Part shown: in pieces, positions 29,840 through 39,467 of the stretch
How positions within the stretch are numbered: position 1 is the first letter of the stretch
Layout of the letters: every line of letters begins with the position of its first letter
NCBI GenBank assembly: GCA_018657955.1
Contig: JABHWD010000020.1
Location: 62,001-126,000 of the forward strand
DNA: 64,000 bases
Direction: 5' to 3'
Origin: Flavobacteriaceae bacterium
GTDB lineage: Bacteria; Bacteroidota; Bacteroidia; Flavobacteriales; Flavobacteriaceae
Program-made: the position numbers and the translations under genes
Notes under the pieces: generated by a model
The model's input: the letters and a program-made list of their open reading frames with translations, nothing else
Databases searched by the model: none
What the model was told of the DNA's origin: nothing

Positions 29840-30579
29840 CTTAAATTTTTCATATAGTTTGGCATGAAGAATCGTTTATTTATGTAGATATCAAATTTCC
29901 ATACTAGCCTTTCAACAATAGTTTTATTACCTTCTTCATCCAATGGAATGAATTCAATTATTGAAGGCAATCTCTTTCCGTCAAAATTTTTCACTGATTT
30001 CCCGTACATAATACTCACAAGCTCATCATACTCATCAAAGAATTGTGTTTTTAATTGCATATAATCTTTTTTGTCAATCCACATAACTAGTTTCCCCCAG
30101 ACCACAGGAGCATCTTCGTTAGGCATGAGTTCAACAATCCAGCAATCCAAACCTCCTACTGATTCTTCACCAATTATAGAATTTGAATAATCATTTAGTA
30201 TTGAGGATCTTTGAACAAGATCATCATTTCTAAAATCTGTTCCCATCCAGTTTTGCATCATCATTGATGGGGGAAGTTTTATTATTCTCTCTATTGAAGG
30301 GATATAATTCCAAACCTCATTCTCTCTTTTTAAGAAAACAGTTCCTTTTTCCTTTGCAGGAGAAAGCACCACTGAAGCAAAATAATCTTCTCCAATTGAC
30401 CAGCCTTTCATTAACATTTCTTTACTCCATTTGGGACGAATGATTTTTATCATCATCTCTTGGTATGATGACTCTATTCCTTTTATTTTTTCTTCAGATT
30501 TTTTTAGAATTTCATTTGCTTCTTGTGAGAAAGATGTAAGAAAAGAAAAAAGACAAATTATAAAAACTAATTTTTTCAT
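29836..30579 (-). CDS. LolA-like outer-membrane lipoprotein-sorting protein
   Basis: A 247-residue exported protein with a signal peptide (hydrophobic to about residue 18, FLTSFSQ). The body resembles the LolA-like family often annotated 'outer membrane lipoprotein-sorting protein', for example GTVFLKRENEVWNYIPSIER and SMMMQNWMGTDFRNDDLV. Such proteins are periplasmic carriers for hydrophobic cargo. As the first gene of the permease-ATPase-barrel operon it could receive cargo from the permeases. The cargo is not shown by the sequence. Confidence 0.82.
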   Translation of the reverse strand: MKKLVFIICLFSFLTSFSQEANEILKKSEEKIKGIESSYQEMMIKIIRPKWSKEMLMKGWSIGEDYFASVVLSPAKEKGTVFLKRENEVWNYIPSIERIIKLPPSMMMQNWMGTDFRNDDLVQRSSILNDYSNSIIGEESVGGLDCWIVELMPNEDAPVVWGKLVMWIDKKDYMQLKTQFFDEYDELVSIMYGKSVKNFDGKRLPSIIEFIPLDEEGNKTIVERLVWKFDIYINKRFFMPNYMKNLR

Positions 30580-30677
30580 AGTAATTCTTTAATAGATAGA
30601 GAATAAACAAAGAATTATATAACAAATTTACGAAATTTAGACACCCTTTTCATAAGATATTAACAGATTTTTTAATG

Positions 30678-32219
30678 TCAAACATCATCTAGCTCTTTAA
30701 ATTTGAATCGATCTAGTTCTGAAGTCTCATGTTCCTGTAACATGATTTTTTCAATTCTCTTAATAATATCGGGATACTCTTTAGATAAATCATTCTCTTC
30801 TAATATATCATCTTCTAAATTATATAATTCTATTTCCATATTTCCATCAAAAATATTCTTCCTAATTCCTTTCCATTTACTTAATCTTACAGCTTGTTGA
30901 CCATTATAACTTGGAAATTCCCAATAAAGAAAATCATGAGTTTTTTGTTTTGAATTTAATAATTCGTTCTTAAAGCTAATGCCATCAATTTCATTAGGAA
31001 TATTAGTACCAGCAATATCACATAGAGTAGGTAGAATATCATAGAAGGAAGATATATGATTTGAAGTTGATCCAGGTATTACCTTATTAGGCCAGCTAAC
31101 AATCATAGGGATTCTTATACCACCTTCATATAGAAAACCTTTTGTTTTTCCATAGCCATTAGAAAAGGGTTTTGAACTATTAAAAAAACTAAAGTCTACA
31201 CCACCAAGATAAGTAGGTCCATTATCACTGGAAAAAATTATTATAGTATTTTCATATTGACCAATTTCTTTTAATTTTTCTATCAATTCCCCTATTTGAT
31301 TGTCTAGATGGGAAATCATTGCTGCATATGTAGCTTTAGGAAATCTATTTGGAAAATAACCTTGATCTCCTAAATACGGATTTTGATCATCTATTATTTC
31401 CTTATATGTATTTACACTTTCTATTGGTGCTTGTAAGGGGAGGTGTGGTAGTGGTGATGCATAGAATAAAAAAAAGGAATTATTTCTGTTATTGTCAATA
31501 AATGATAATGCTTTTTGATGAATTTTATCTGGTGCATATTCCTTTTGAGTAAAAATAGAATAGCTTGATTCATCCATAGGGTTGTCTTCTGGATTCAATT
31601 TAGTAGTTGGGCTAATTAAATCATTTTCTAGAAAGACCTTTGTCTCATTTTCCCAAAGATGTGACGGGTAGAGATTGTGAGCCTGTCTTTGGCAATTGTA
31701 TCCATAAAAAGAATCAAATCCTTGAAGATTTGGGACTCCAACAGTTTCGGGAGCTCCTAGTCCCCATTTTCCAAACATTCCTGTTGCGTAGCCAGCTTTT
31801 TGCAGTAGTTTCCCGATAGTTACAGTATTTTCTGGAATAGGTCTTTGTCCTTCAAGTGAAGGATCGCTAAAAGCCTTAATATAATCCCACACTTCACCAC
31901 GTTCTCTCCATTCATCATTCCCCCTTATATAGGAGTGACCCATATGTTTTCCTGTAATCAATGAATATCTGGCTGGTGCACATACTGGCGCGCCAGAATA
32001 ATGTTGTGTAAACACCATACCATTAGTGGCTAATAGATCAATATTTGGGGTTTTGATTATTTCCTGTCCATTATAACCCACCTCACCATAACCTAAATCA
32101 TCAGCAAGAATGTAGATGATATTAGGAGAAACTTTATTTTCTTTATTTGAGCAATTATTTAGAAAACAAAGCGACAATAATAAATAAAATAATTTGTTAA
32201 ACTTCAATTGCATAAGCAT
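30678..32219 (-). CDS. Lipoprotein sulfatase, arylsulfatase (S1) family
   Basis: Hydrolyses sulfate esters, probably on algal polysaccharides or host glycans. It has 513 residues. The N-terminus has a signal and lipobox (LCFLNNC). The metal-binding ILADDLGYGEVGYNG follows, then the formylglycine motif C-x-P-x-R with Cys80 in GAPVCAPARYSLITGKH. IIFSSDNGP supplies further metal ligands. Activity needs a formylglycine-generating enzyme, which is not in the window. The start overlaps the nucleotidase gene end by 23 bp. Confidence 0.93.
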   Translation of the reverse strand: MLMQLKFNKLFYLLLSLCFLNNCSNKENKVSPNIIYILADDLGYGEVGYNGQEIIKTPNIDLLATNGMVFTQHYSGAPVCAPARYSLITGKHMGHSYIRGNDEWRERGEVWDYIKAFSDPSLEGQRPIPENTVTIGKLLQKAGYATGMFGKWGLGAPETVGVPNLQGFDSFYGYNCQRQAHNLYPSHLWENETKVFLENDLISPTTKLNPEDNPMDESSYSIFTQKEYAPDKIHQKALSFIDNNRNNSFFLFYASPLPHLPLQAPIESVNTYKEIIDDQNPYLGDQGYFPNRFPKATYAAMISHLDNQIGELIEKLKEIGQYENTIIIFSSDNGPTYLGGVDFSFFNSSKPFSNGYGKTKGFLYEGGIRIPMIVSWPNKVIPGSTSNHISSFYDILPTLCDIAGTNIPNEIDGISFKNELLNSKQKTHDFLYWEFPSYNGQQAVRLSKWKGIRKNIFDGNMEIELYNLEDDILEENDLSKEYPDIIKRIEKIMLQEHETSELDRFKFKELDDV

Positions 32220-33111
32220 TAGATGTTTTGTTTTTTATAGAGTCAAAATAAAAATCAATCTGTCCCAAATAAAGGCCAAAGCATCCTACTTGATTGATTA
32301 TTACTTTTTCTCCATCAATGTTTGTAACAATCTCCGGTCTATCTAGAAATGTATGTGTATGCCCACCAATAATTAAATCAATATTTTTTGTTGACTTAGC
32401 CAGGGTAATATCAGAGATTTTTTTTGAATTATCTTTATAAGAATGACCCAAATGTGATAGACAAATAATTAAATCACATTTTTCTTTTTCCTTTAATATT
32501 TTAGTCATTTCTTGAGTTATCTCAATAGGATCAAGGTATTTAGTTTCCTTATATAAGCTGTTATTAACTAATCCTTTTAGTTCTATTCCTAATCCAAATA
32601 CCCCAATTTTAATGCCTGATTTATTAAATATCATGTAGGTTTTTGCATGAGAATCCATTATGGTGTTTCTAAAGTCATAATTGGATGAGATAAATTGAAA
32701 TTTTGCATTAGGAAGCTGTGCGTATAGACCTTCTATACCATTATCAAAATCATGATTACCAATAGTAGCAGCATCATAGTTTAGCATACTCATTAGTTTA
32801 AATTCAATTTCTCCTCCATAATAGTTAAAGTATGGTGTTCCCTGAAAAATATCTCCTGCATCTAATAAAAGGGTGTTAGGATTACTGCTTTTTATAGATT
32901 CAATAATTGTTGATCTTCTTGCTACGCCTCCCTTATTTGGAAATTTTGCATGATTCTCATTAAAAGGCTCAATATGACTATGTACATCATTTGTGTGTAA
33001 TATGGTAATTTTCTTTTGCTCAGAATCCATACAGCTATTATAATTTAAAGCACTACCAGATAGGAGTAATGATGAATAAAGGCTGTTTTTAATAAAGTTT
33101 CTTCTTTTCAT
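32197..33111 (-). CDS. Metallophosphatase domain of a split 5'-nucleotidase
   Basis: Dimetal phosphoesterase of the UshA/5'-nucleotidase family, 304 residues. The N-terminus, RRNFIKNSLYSSLLLSG, looks like a twin-arginine or lipoprotein-type signal. Metal motifs are ILHTNDVHSH, LLDAGDIFQGTPYFNY, ATIGNHDFDNG, LSHLGHSYKD and IGGHTHTF. The C-terminal nucleotide-specificity domain is absent and is encoded by the gene immediately upstream, sharing one base (TAATG). The two chains probably act together outside the cytoplasm. Confidence 0.9.
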   Translation of the reverse strand: MKRRNFIKNSLYSSLLLSGSALNYNSCMDSEQKKITILHTNDVHSHIEPFNENHAKFPNKGGVARRSTIIESIKSSNPNTLLLDAGDIFQGTPYFNYYGGEIEFKLMSMLNYDAATIGNHDFDNGIEGLYAQLPNAKFQFISSNYDFRNTIMDSHAKTYMIFNKSGIKIGVFGLGIELKGLVNNSLYKETKYLDPIEITQEMTKILKEKEKCDLIICLSHLGHSYKDNSKKISDITLAKSTKNIDLIIGGHTHTFLDRPEIVTNIDGEKVIINQVGCFGLYLGQIDFYFDSIKNKTSNAYAIEV

Positions 33112-33857
33112 TATTTCTTTAGAATAAATCTATTGTCTATTTTAAAACTTACAGTATCAACTTCCTTGAAATAGTCAATAAGTATATTTCTTATTTTATA
33201 ATCTAGGATAATATTTTTGTCACTTTTTTCAAAAAAGGTCATTTTATCTCCACCATTTAACAGGTAATCACTAGTTGCAACAGAATAAATTTTATTTTCA
33301 TCAATACTTTTACCATTAATTTTTGCATCTAAAAGATTATAGTTTTTATCTAATACAATATTTATACCCGAAATAGGATGAGCTTTTCTATTTAGAATAA
33401 GATAATTAATTAATTCGTAAACATCCCTGCCTTTTAACTCACAAACAACAAGGCTGTTCTCAAATGGCATTACCTTATAAGCTGTTCTAAATGTTATATC
33501 TCCTTTTGAAATCATGGATCTAATTCCGCCATGATTTAACAAAACAAAATCAATATTTTTATTTGTTCTAGCCCTGTATACTGGATTTGAGAGTTTCAAA
33601 GTTATATCTGCCATCATATTTCCAATAGCAGTATTGAGAACTCCATTTTTTTTGTCATAATCTACAGGACTATAGGCCAGGACACTATCCATTTGTTTAT
33701 CAACATTATTCTTATAAGGATTAATAAAATCTACTATTTTATTATCTTTTTCAATGGCGTTGTTTATCTCGATTTTATTTCCTGATAATACATATTCGGT
33801 TTCACAGCTTTCTATCGAAAAAAATAAAACAAATAATGTGATAATTGCTCTTCTCAT
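33111..33857 (-). CDS. 5'-nucleotidase C-terminal domain lipoprotein
   Basis: A 248-residue stand-alone 5'-nucleotidase C-terminal domain. A signal with lipobox-like FFSIESC comes first. The family motifs are NTAIGNMMADIT, DFVLLNHGGIRSMISKGDIT, TAYKVMPFENSLVVCELKG, and YSVATSDYLLNGGDKMTFF. It is normally the second half of one enzyme. Here it is the first gene of a pair with the metallophosphatase domain. The arrangement is seen in other flavobacteria from memory. Confidence 0.88.
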   Translation of the reverse strand: MRRAIITLFVLFFSIESCETEYVLSGNKIEINNAIEKDNKIVDFINPYKNNVDKQMDSVLAYSPVDYDKKNGVLNTAIGNMMADITLKLSNPVYRARTNKNIDFVLLNHGGIRSMISKGDITFRTAYKVMPFENSLVVCELKGRDVYELINYLILNRKAHPISGINIVLDKNYNLLDAKINGKSIDENKIYSVATSDYLLNGGDKMTFFEKSDKNIILDYKIRNILIDYFKEVDTVSFKIDNRFILKK

Positions 33858-33923
33858 ATTTAGAATTAATATAACAATTGTTATGTTTAATTAATTACAT
33901 TTGTATAATACCAGTAATAAGAT

Positions 33924-34445
33924 ATGTTTTTAAACTTATTTAGGAAAAGATCTAACCAAAAATATATTAACAAAGTACTAAATTCTAAGAGATCAAAAAT
34001 TAGTGAAAAAAAAATTAGATCTGTTGGAATTATATTAAGTCTTGATGAATATAAAGATTACGATAAATTACGAGATATCTTTGTTAATATTGGGATAAAT
34101 GAGAATAAGATTAAGTTTATAGCATATATCACTGACAAAGACTTTCAATTAAATCATTGGGATGATTATTTTAATCCAGAGGATTTTGGTTGGAATGGAA
34201 ACATCACTAATATTGCTCTAACTGAGTTCATAGATTTTAAATATGATGTTCTTATAAGTTATTACCGACTAGATAATTTAGATTTAAATCTTGTTACTGC
34301 GAAATCAAAGGCTAACTTCAAAATAGGAATATCTAATTTTGATCAACGCTTAAATGATTTTATAATTGATATAGGAACTCAGCATATTGGTGTTTTTAGA
34401 AACGAATTAGAAAAGTATTTAAAGGGATTAAATAAGATTTTTTAA
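33924..34445 (+). CDS. DUF6913-like protein
   Basis: A 173-residue soluble protein beginning with a very basic segment (MFLNLFRKRSNQKYINK) and containing the conserved-looking FNPEDFGWNGNI and YDVLISYYRLDNLDLNLV. It resembles DUF6913, a flavobacterial family placed directly before bamD. The function is unknown. It is divergent from the nucleotidase pair, and bamD follows after 70 bp with its own promoter element. Confidence 0.7.
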   Translation: MFLNLFRKRSNQKYINKVLNSKRSKISEKKIRSVGIILSLDEYKDYDKLRDIFVNIGINENKIKFIAYITDKDFQLNHWDDYFNPEDFGWNGNITNIALTEFIDFKYDVLISYYRLDNLDLNLVTAKSKANFKIGISNFDQRLNDFIIDIGTQHIGVFRNELEKYLKGLNKIF

Positions 34446-34490
34446 TATTCTCTTGATATACTTTTAATTTTATAATAGATATTTAATGTA

Positions 34491-34498
34491 TACTTTTG
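34491..34498 (+). promoter_or_regulatory. TAnnTTTG promoter element of bamD
   Basis: TACTTTTG matches the Bacteroidota -7 element and ends 17 bp before the bamD ATG, implying a short leader of about 12 bases. No clear TTG is seen at -33. Confidence 0.5.
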
Positions 34499-34515
34499 CA
34501 TTCGCTTGATTTAGG

Positions 34516-35298
34516 ATGAAAAAAATTCAATTTATATTAATACTTAGTTTGATACTATCTTGTGGTGAGTATCAAAAGACATTAAACTCGGATGTTATTG
34601 GAGATAAATTTCTTGTAGGTACATCGCTATACGATGAAGGGAAATTCAAAAAGGCTAATAGGTTATTTTCTCAAATTGTTCCTCAATATAGAGGAAAACC
34701 TCAAGCTCAGAAATTAATGTATATGCATGCAAAGTGTTTTTACGAAACAGAAAGCTACTATACAGCAAATTATCAGTGTGAACGATTTGCTAGTTCTTAT
34801 CCTGATAGTGAAAAAGTTCAAGAAATAGCATTTCTTGGAGCAAAGAGTTATTATCATCTAGCTCCAATTTTTTCCAAGGATTCAAAAGAAACATTAACTG
34901 CAATTGAGAAGATTCAAGCATTTATTAATACTTATCCAGAATCTGAATATATTAGCGAGGCCAATGAATTGATATTTGATTTAGATTTTAGATTAGAAAT
35001 GAAAGCCTACGATACTGCGCTTCAGTATAATACACTTACAGATCATCAAGCTTCTATAAAAGCCTTTGATAATTTCATATTAGATTTTCCAGGATCAAAA
35101 CTAAGAGAGAAAGCAATGTATTATAGATTCGACTCATCCTACAGGCTTGCTATTAACAGTGTATCTTGGAAAATGCAGGAAAGAATTGATAAAGCCATTA
35201 ATCGCTATAATAGTTTTAAAAAGTATTATGAATCATCTGACTTTACCAACGAAGCTGATATAAAATTAAAGGAATTAAAGGAATTAAAAACAATATAA
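34516..35298 (+). CDS. bamD: Outer-membrane protein assembly factor BamD
   Basis: An essential lipoprotein partner of BamA for inserting outer-membrane barrels. It has 260 residues. The lipobox cysteine is Cys16 (LILSCG). TPR-like repeats follow, for example YDEGKFKKANRLFSQIVPQYRGKPQAQ and FASSYPDSEKVQEIAFLGA. It begins a transcript with rpoZ, coaBC and the DUF4835 gene, a conserved order in the group. Barrel proteins such as the one at 25.5 kb would depend on it. Confidence 0.93.
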   Translation: MKKIQFILILSLILSCGEYQKTLNSDVIGDKFLVGTSLYDEGKFKKANRLFSQIVPQYRGKPQAQKLMYMHAKCFYETESYYTANYQCERFASSYPDSEKVQEIAFLGAKSYYHLAPIFSKDSKETLTAIEKIQAFINTYPESEYISEANELIFDLDFRLEMKAYDTALQYNTLTDHQASIKAFDNFILDFPGSKLREKAMYYRFDSSYRLAINSVSWKMQERIDKAINRYNSFKKYYESSDFTNEADIKLKELKELKTI

Positions 35299-35311
35299 TA
35301 ATAAGAGAATT

Positions 35312-35641
35312 ATGGATTTAAAAAATACCAATGCTGCTCAAACTACTGAAACTTATAATAAAGAAGTTATTGAAGAAAAAACTGATAATATATATGAAGC
35401 AATATCTATAATTGCTAAAAGAGCTGAGCAAATTAAAGGAGATGTCAAAAAGGAATTGATTGAAAAACTTGAAGAATTTGCAACCTTCAATGATAGTTTG
35501 GAAGAAATTTTTGAAAATAAAGAGCAAATTGAAGTTTCAAAATTTTATGAAAAACTCCCTAAGGCTCATGCAATTGCTATTCAAGAATGGTTAGAAGAAA
35601 AAATTTACCATAGGAATAGTAATGAAGAAATAGAAGAATAA
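35312..35641 (+). CDS. rpoZ: RNA polymerase subunit omega, Bacteroidota type
   Basis: A small polymerase assembly subunit of 109 residues. The central NIYEAISIIAKRAEQIKGDVKK matches the RpoZ core. The C-terminal part (KFYEKLPKAHAIAIQEWLEEKIYHRN) is the form found in this phylum. It is tightly placed between bamD (13 bp) and coaBC (4 bp). Confidence 0.85.
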   Translation: MDLKNTNAAQTTETYNKEVIEEKTDNIYEAISIIAKRAEQIKGDVKKELIEKLEEFATFNDSLEEIFENKEQIEVSKFYEKLPKAHAIAIQEWLEEKIYHRNSNEEIEE

Positions 35642-35645
35642 TCAT

Positions 35646-36854
35646 ATGTCAATTTTAAGCGGAAAAAAAATTCTACTAGGTATATCAGGTGGTATTGCCG
35701 CTTATAAAACTGCAATACTTGTCAGATTATTTATTAAAAATGATGCCGAGGTAAAAGTTGTCATGACTCCAGATGCTAAGGAGTTTATTACACCTTTAAC
35801 TCTTTCAACATTATCTAAAAATCCAGTTCATTCTAGTTTTACTTCTGATGATCAAGATGAGACATGGAATAATCATGTAGAACTTGGAATGTGGGCTGAT
35901 TTGATTCTAATTTGTCCTGCAACAGCCAATACACTATCAAAGATGGCTAATGGAAATTGTGATAATTTACTTATAGCAGTTTACTTATCAGCAAAATGTC
36001 CTGTATATTTTGCTCCAGCTATGGATTTAGACATGTACAAACACCAATCAACTAAGGATTCAATATCTAAACTATTAGAAAATAGAAATATTCTAATTCC
36101 TGCTGAAACTGGTGAATTAGCAAGTGGCCTGATAGGAGAGGGGAGATTGGCTGAACCAGATTCAATTTTAAATTTTATTGAAGAAGATATCATAAAGTCA
36201 TTACCCTTAAGAGGTAAAAAAATATTAGTTACGGCTGGCCCTACTTATGAGGCCATAGATCCTGTAAGATATATTTCAAATCATTCAAGTGGAAAAATGG
36301 GTTTTGAAATTGCAAAAAAAGCTTCAGACTTAGGGGCCGAAGTAATTTTGATAAGTGGCCCATCAAACCAAAAAATATCTACAAGATCTATTAATTTGAT
36401 CAATGTGGTATCTGCTAAAGACATGCATGAAGAGGTAATTAAATATTATTCTGAAGCAGATATTGTTATAATGGCAGCTGCAGTTTCAGACTTTAAGCCT
36501 AAAGATTTTTCAAATAAAAAAATTAAAAAAGACAATATTCAACCTAAAATGGAGTTAGAAAAAACAAAAGATGTTTTATTAGAATTAGGAAGACTTAAGA
36601 AAAATCAATTTTTAGTTGGTTTTGCCTTGGAAAATGAAAATGAAATTGAAAATTCTTTAAAAAAATTAAAAAACAAAAATCTTGATTTAATAATATTAAA
36701 TTCTCTAAATGATAAGGGTGCTGGTTTTAGAACAGAAACCAATAAGATCACCATTATTAACAGCAAGGAAGAGAAAACTGATTATGATTTAAAAGATAAA
36801 TCTGAAGTTGCAGAAGATATTCTTAACTCTATAATGAGCCAAATAAATGTTTAG
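35646..36854 (+). CDS. coaBC: Bifunctional phosphopantothenoylcysteine decarboxylase / phosphopantothenate-cysteine ligase
   Basis: Catalyses two central steps of coenzyme A synthesis. Of the 402 residues, the FMN-binding decarboxylase half has GISGGIAAYKTAILVR, the NNHVELGMWADLILICPATAN catalytic region and KMANGNCDNLL. The ligase half starts near GKKILVTAGPTYEAIDPVR and has NHSSGKMG. It overlaps the DUF4835 gene by 8 bp. coaE, the last CoA step, is also in the window. Confidence 0.96.
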   Translation: MSILSGKKILLGISGGIAAYKTAILVRLFIKNDAEVKVVMTPDAKEFITPLTLSTLSKNPVHSSFTSDDQDETWNNHVELGMWADLILICPATANTLSKMANGNCDNLLIAVYLSAKCPVYFAPAMDLDMYKHQSTKDSISKLLENRNILIPAETGELASGLIGEGRLAEPDSILNFIEEDIIKSLPLRGKKILVTAGPTYEAIDPVRYISNHSSGKMGFEIAKKASDLGAEVILISGPSNQKISTRSINLINVVSAKDMHEEVIKYYSEADIVIMAAAVSDFKPKDFSNKKIKKDNIQPKMELEKTKDVLLELGRLKKNQFLVGFALENENEIENSLKKLKNKNLDLIILNSLNDKGAGFRTETNKITIINSKEEKTDYDLKDKSEVAEDILNSIMSQINV

Positions 36855-37734
36855 ATTAACTTTAATTTTATCGCTATTAGCAACAACTCTTACATTTTCT
36901 CAAGAGTTGGCTTGTACTGTAACTATAGATGCTAGACAAACTGGCAATGAAAACTTACAGATTTTCAAGTCACTTGAAACTCAATTAACTGATTTTGTAA
37001 ATAATACTAAATGGACTAATAGGAATATTAAAAATAATGAAAGGATTAATTGCAGTATGTTTATTAATATTTCAAGTTATGATAATGATTTTTTTCAAGC
37101 CACTTTACAAATACAATCATCAAGACCTATCTACAACTCTTCATATAATTCCCCTGTTTATAATTTTAACGATAAGAATTTTACTTTCAGGTATCAAGAG
37201 TTTCAAAATTTAATATTTAATCCAGATGTTTTTGAATCCAATCTTGTTTCAGTATTAGCTTTTCATATATATATGATCATGGGTATAGATGCAGATACAT
37301 TTGATATTAATAGCGGTGGTATTTTTTACAATCAAGCAAGAAAAATACTAGACTTTTCTCAACAAAATGGATTTAAAGGTTGGGCACCTAATGATGGATT
37401 ACAATCACGATATTATTTGATTGACAATATTCTCTCCCCAACATATAAAGAATACAGAACAGTTCTCTTTAATTACCATTTTAAGGGACTAGATTTTATG
37501 ACTACTGATTTAAAGCAAGCTAAAAATGGAATATCAAAGTCCCTTATGCTGTTAGATCAAATGAATAAAAGAAGACCTAATTCATTTATTTTAAGGGTGT
37601 TCTTTGACACGAAATCAGGTGAAATTCAAGATATTTTTAGTGGCGGGCCAAGTATTCCAATAACAAATTTAATATCAACTTTATCTAAATTAGCCCCGAA
37701 CCATTCTGATAAATGGAGAAAAATTAGTTTTTAA
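36847..37734 (+). CDS. DUF4835 family protein
   Basis: A 295-residue exported protein with a signal peptide (TLILSLLATTLTFSQ). It shows the DUF4835 pattern ELACTVTIDARQTG near the mature start, then MGIDADTFDINSGG and NGFKGWAPNDGLQSRY. It is a Bacteroidota-specific family placed between coaBC and recN. Its role is unknown, presumably envelope-associated. It overlaps coaBC by 8 bp. Confidence 0.88.
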   Translation: MFRLTLILSLLATTLTFSQELACTVTIDARQTGNENLQIFKSLETQLTDFVNNTKWTNRNIKNNERINCSMFINISSYDNDFFQATLQIQSSRPIYNSSYNSPVYNFNDKNFTFRYQEFQNLIFNPDVFESNLVSVLAFHIYMIMGIDADTFDINSGGIFYNQARKILDFSQQNGFKGWAPNDGLQSRYYLIDNILSPTYKEYRTVLFNYHFKGLDFMTTDLKQAKNGISKSLMLLDQMNKRRPNSFILRVFFDTKSGEIQDIFSGGPSIPITNLISTLSKLAPNHSDKWRKISF

Positions 37735-37775
37735 ATAAAAACACTAGTATTTTTAATATCCTAATCTAAAATCAG

Positions 37776-39428
37776 TTGTTAAAGAGTTTATCAATAAAGA
37801 ATTATGCTTTAATTGATGACCTGTCCGTAAGTTTCAATAATGGTCTATCAATCATTACTGGAGAAACTGGTGCAGGAAAATCTATTCTAGTTGGAGGTTT
37901 ATCACTTATTCTTGGAAAAAGAGCAGATATTTCTGTAGTTAAAGATGTGTCAAAAAAATGTGTTATTGAAGCAGCTTTTGATGTTGGAAACTATAATTTG
38001 AAGACAATTTTTAATGAAAATGAAATTGATTATGAAACTGAAACTATCATTAGAAGAGAAATATTACCCTCAGGAAAATCACGAGCATTTATTAATGATT
38101 CTCCAGTAAACTTAAACCAACTATCAATTATAAGTGGTGCAATAATTGATATTCACTCTCAGCATCAGACATTAGAGCTAACGCAAAATAATTTTCAGTT
38201 TGAAGTTATTGACTCAATATCAAATAATATAAATCTTATTGAAGATTATAAGAACTACCTAGATCTATATAATGTTAAACAAAAAGAATTAGAAGAACTT
38301 ATAGCCAATAGGGATCAATTAATTAAAACTTTAGATTATAATTTATTTTTAGTAAATGAAATAGAATCATCTAGTATTTTGTCTGAAAGTTTAGAAGCTT
38401 TAGAGCAAGATCAGAGAAATTTAGCAAATTTTAATTCCATTAAGGAAGAGCTGGTTTATAGTCAGCAATTGCTATCAGATGAAAAATATGGGCTAATCAC
38501 TATTATGACTAATTTAAAAAACTCACTTAAAAGATTAAGTGAGAGTTCTAACTCATATTCAATTCTTCTAGATAGATTTTCATCTACTCTAATTGAGGTA
38601 GATGATATCTCTAATGAAATTGAGAATAACTTAGAAAACCTAGAAGAAAACCCTGGTAAATTAGAGGAGATAAACAGTAAGCTAAGCAGCATTCATAATC
38701 TATTTAGAAAACATTCTGTTACTAGAATTAATGAGCTTGAAGAAATTTATATAAAGTTAAATAAGAGTATTTCAACCTCTGAAAATATCGACAAAAAAAT
38801 TGAAGATACTAAGGGTGAATGTGAGGAGTTAATGAATAAATTGAATAGCAAAGCTGAAGTTATTCATAATAATAGAAAAGACACCATACCAACATTTATT
38901 TCTAAAATAGAAGAAATAATTCATGATTTAGGAATGAAAGATGCAAAATTTAAAATAGACATCAATAAACAAGAAACTTTCTTTTCTAATGGAAAAGATT
39001 TGATAGAATTTTTATTTACTGCTAATACTGGTTCTGACTATAAATTATTAAAGCAATCTGCTTCAGGAGGTGAATTATCTAGAATTATGCTTGCAATTAA
39101 ATCAATTTTAGCAAATTATCGTCAACTTCCCACACTTATGTTTGATGAAATTGACACAGGAGTATCAGGTGAAATTTCACAAAAAATAGGAAATATAATG
39201 AAGCAAATGAGTAGAAAAATGCAGATATTCACTATTACTCACTTACCACAAATAGCTGCTAAAGGTGAGTCTCACTATAAAGTGTTAAAGACTCAGGAGA
39301 AGGGTGAAACTATAACAAATATGGTAAAATTAAATACTCAAGAGCGAGTAGTTGAAATAGCAACAATGCTGGAGGGAGATAATATTTCATCCTCAGCTGT
39401 AGCTCATGCAAAACAGCTATTGAATTAA
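37776..39428 (+). CDS. recN: DNA repair protein RecN
   Basis: An SMC-like ATPase that acts early at double-strand breaks. It has 550 residues. The start is a TTG (LKSLSIKNYALIDDLSV), and no ATG fits. Walker A is ITGETGAGKSILVGGL (about 28-43). A long coiled-coil middle (about 150-360) is followed by the signature SASGGELSRIMLAIKS, Walker B TLMFDEIDTGVSGE and THLPQIAA. The sequence is complete. Confidence 0.95.
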   Translation: MLKSLSIKNYALIDDLSVSFNNGLSIITGETGAGKSILVGGLSLILGKRADISVVKDVSKKCVIEAAFDVGNYNLKTIFNENEIDYETETIIRREILPSGKSRAFINDSPVNLNQLSIISGAIIDIHSQHQTLELTQNNFQFEVIDSISNNINLIEDYKNYLDLYNVKQKELEELIANRDQLIKTLDYNLFLVNEIESSSILSESLEALEQDQRNLANFNSIKEELVYSQQLLSDEKYGLITIMTNLKNSLKRLSESSNSYSILLDRFSSTLIEVDDISNEIENNLENLEENPGKLEEINSKLSSIHNLFRKHSVTRINELEEIYIKLNKSISTSENIDKKIEDTKGECEELMNKLNSKAEVIHNNRKDTIPTFISKIEEIIHDLGMKDAKFKIDINKQETFFSNGKDLIEFLFTANTGSDYKLLKQSASGGELSRIMLAIKSILANYRQLPTLMFDEIDTGVSGEISQKIGNIMKQMSRKMQIFTITHLPQIAAKGESHYKVLKTQEKGETITNMVKLNTQERVVEIATMLEGDNISSSAVAHAKQLLN

Positions 39429-39467
39429 TGATTAAATTTTTTTAACTTACATAAGATATTTAAAACC

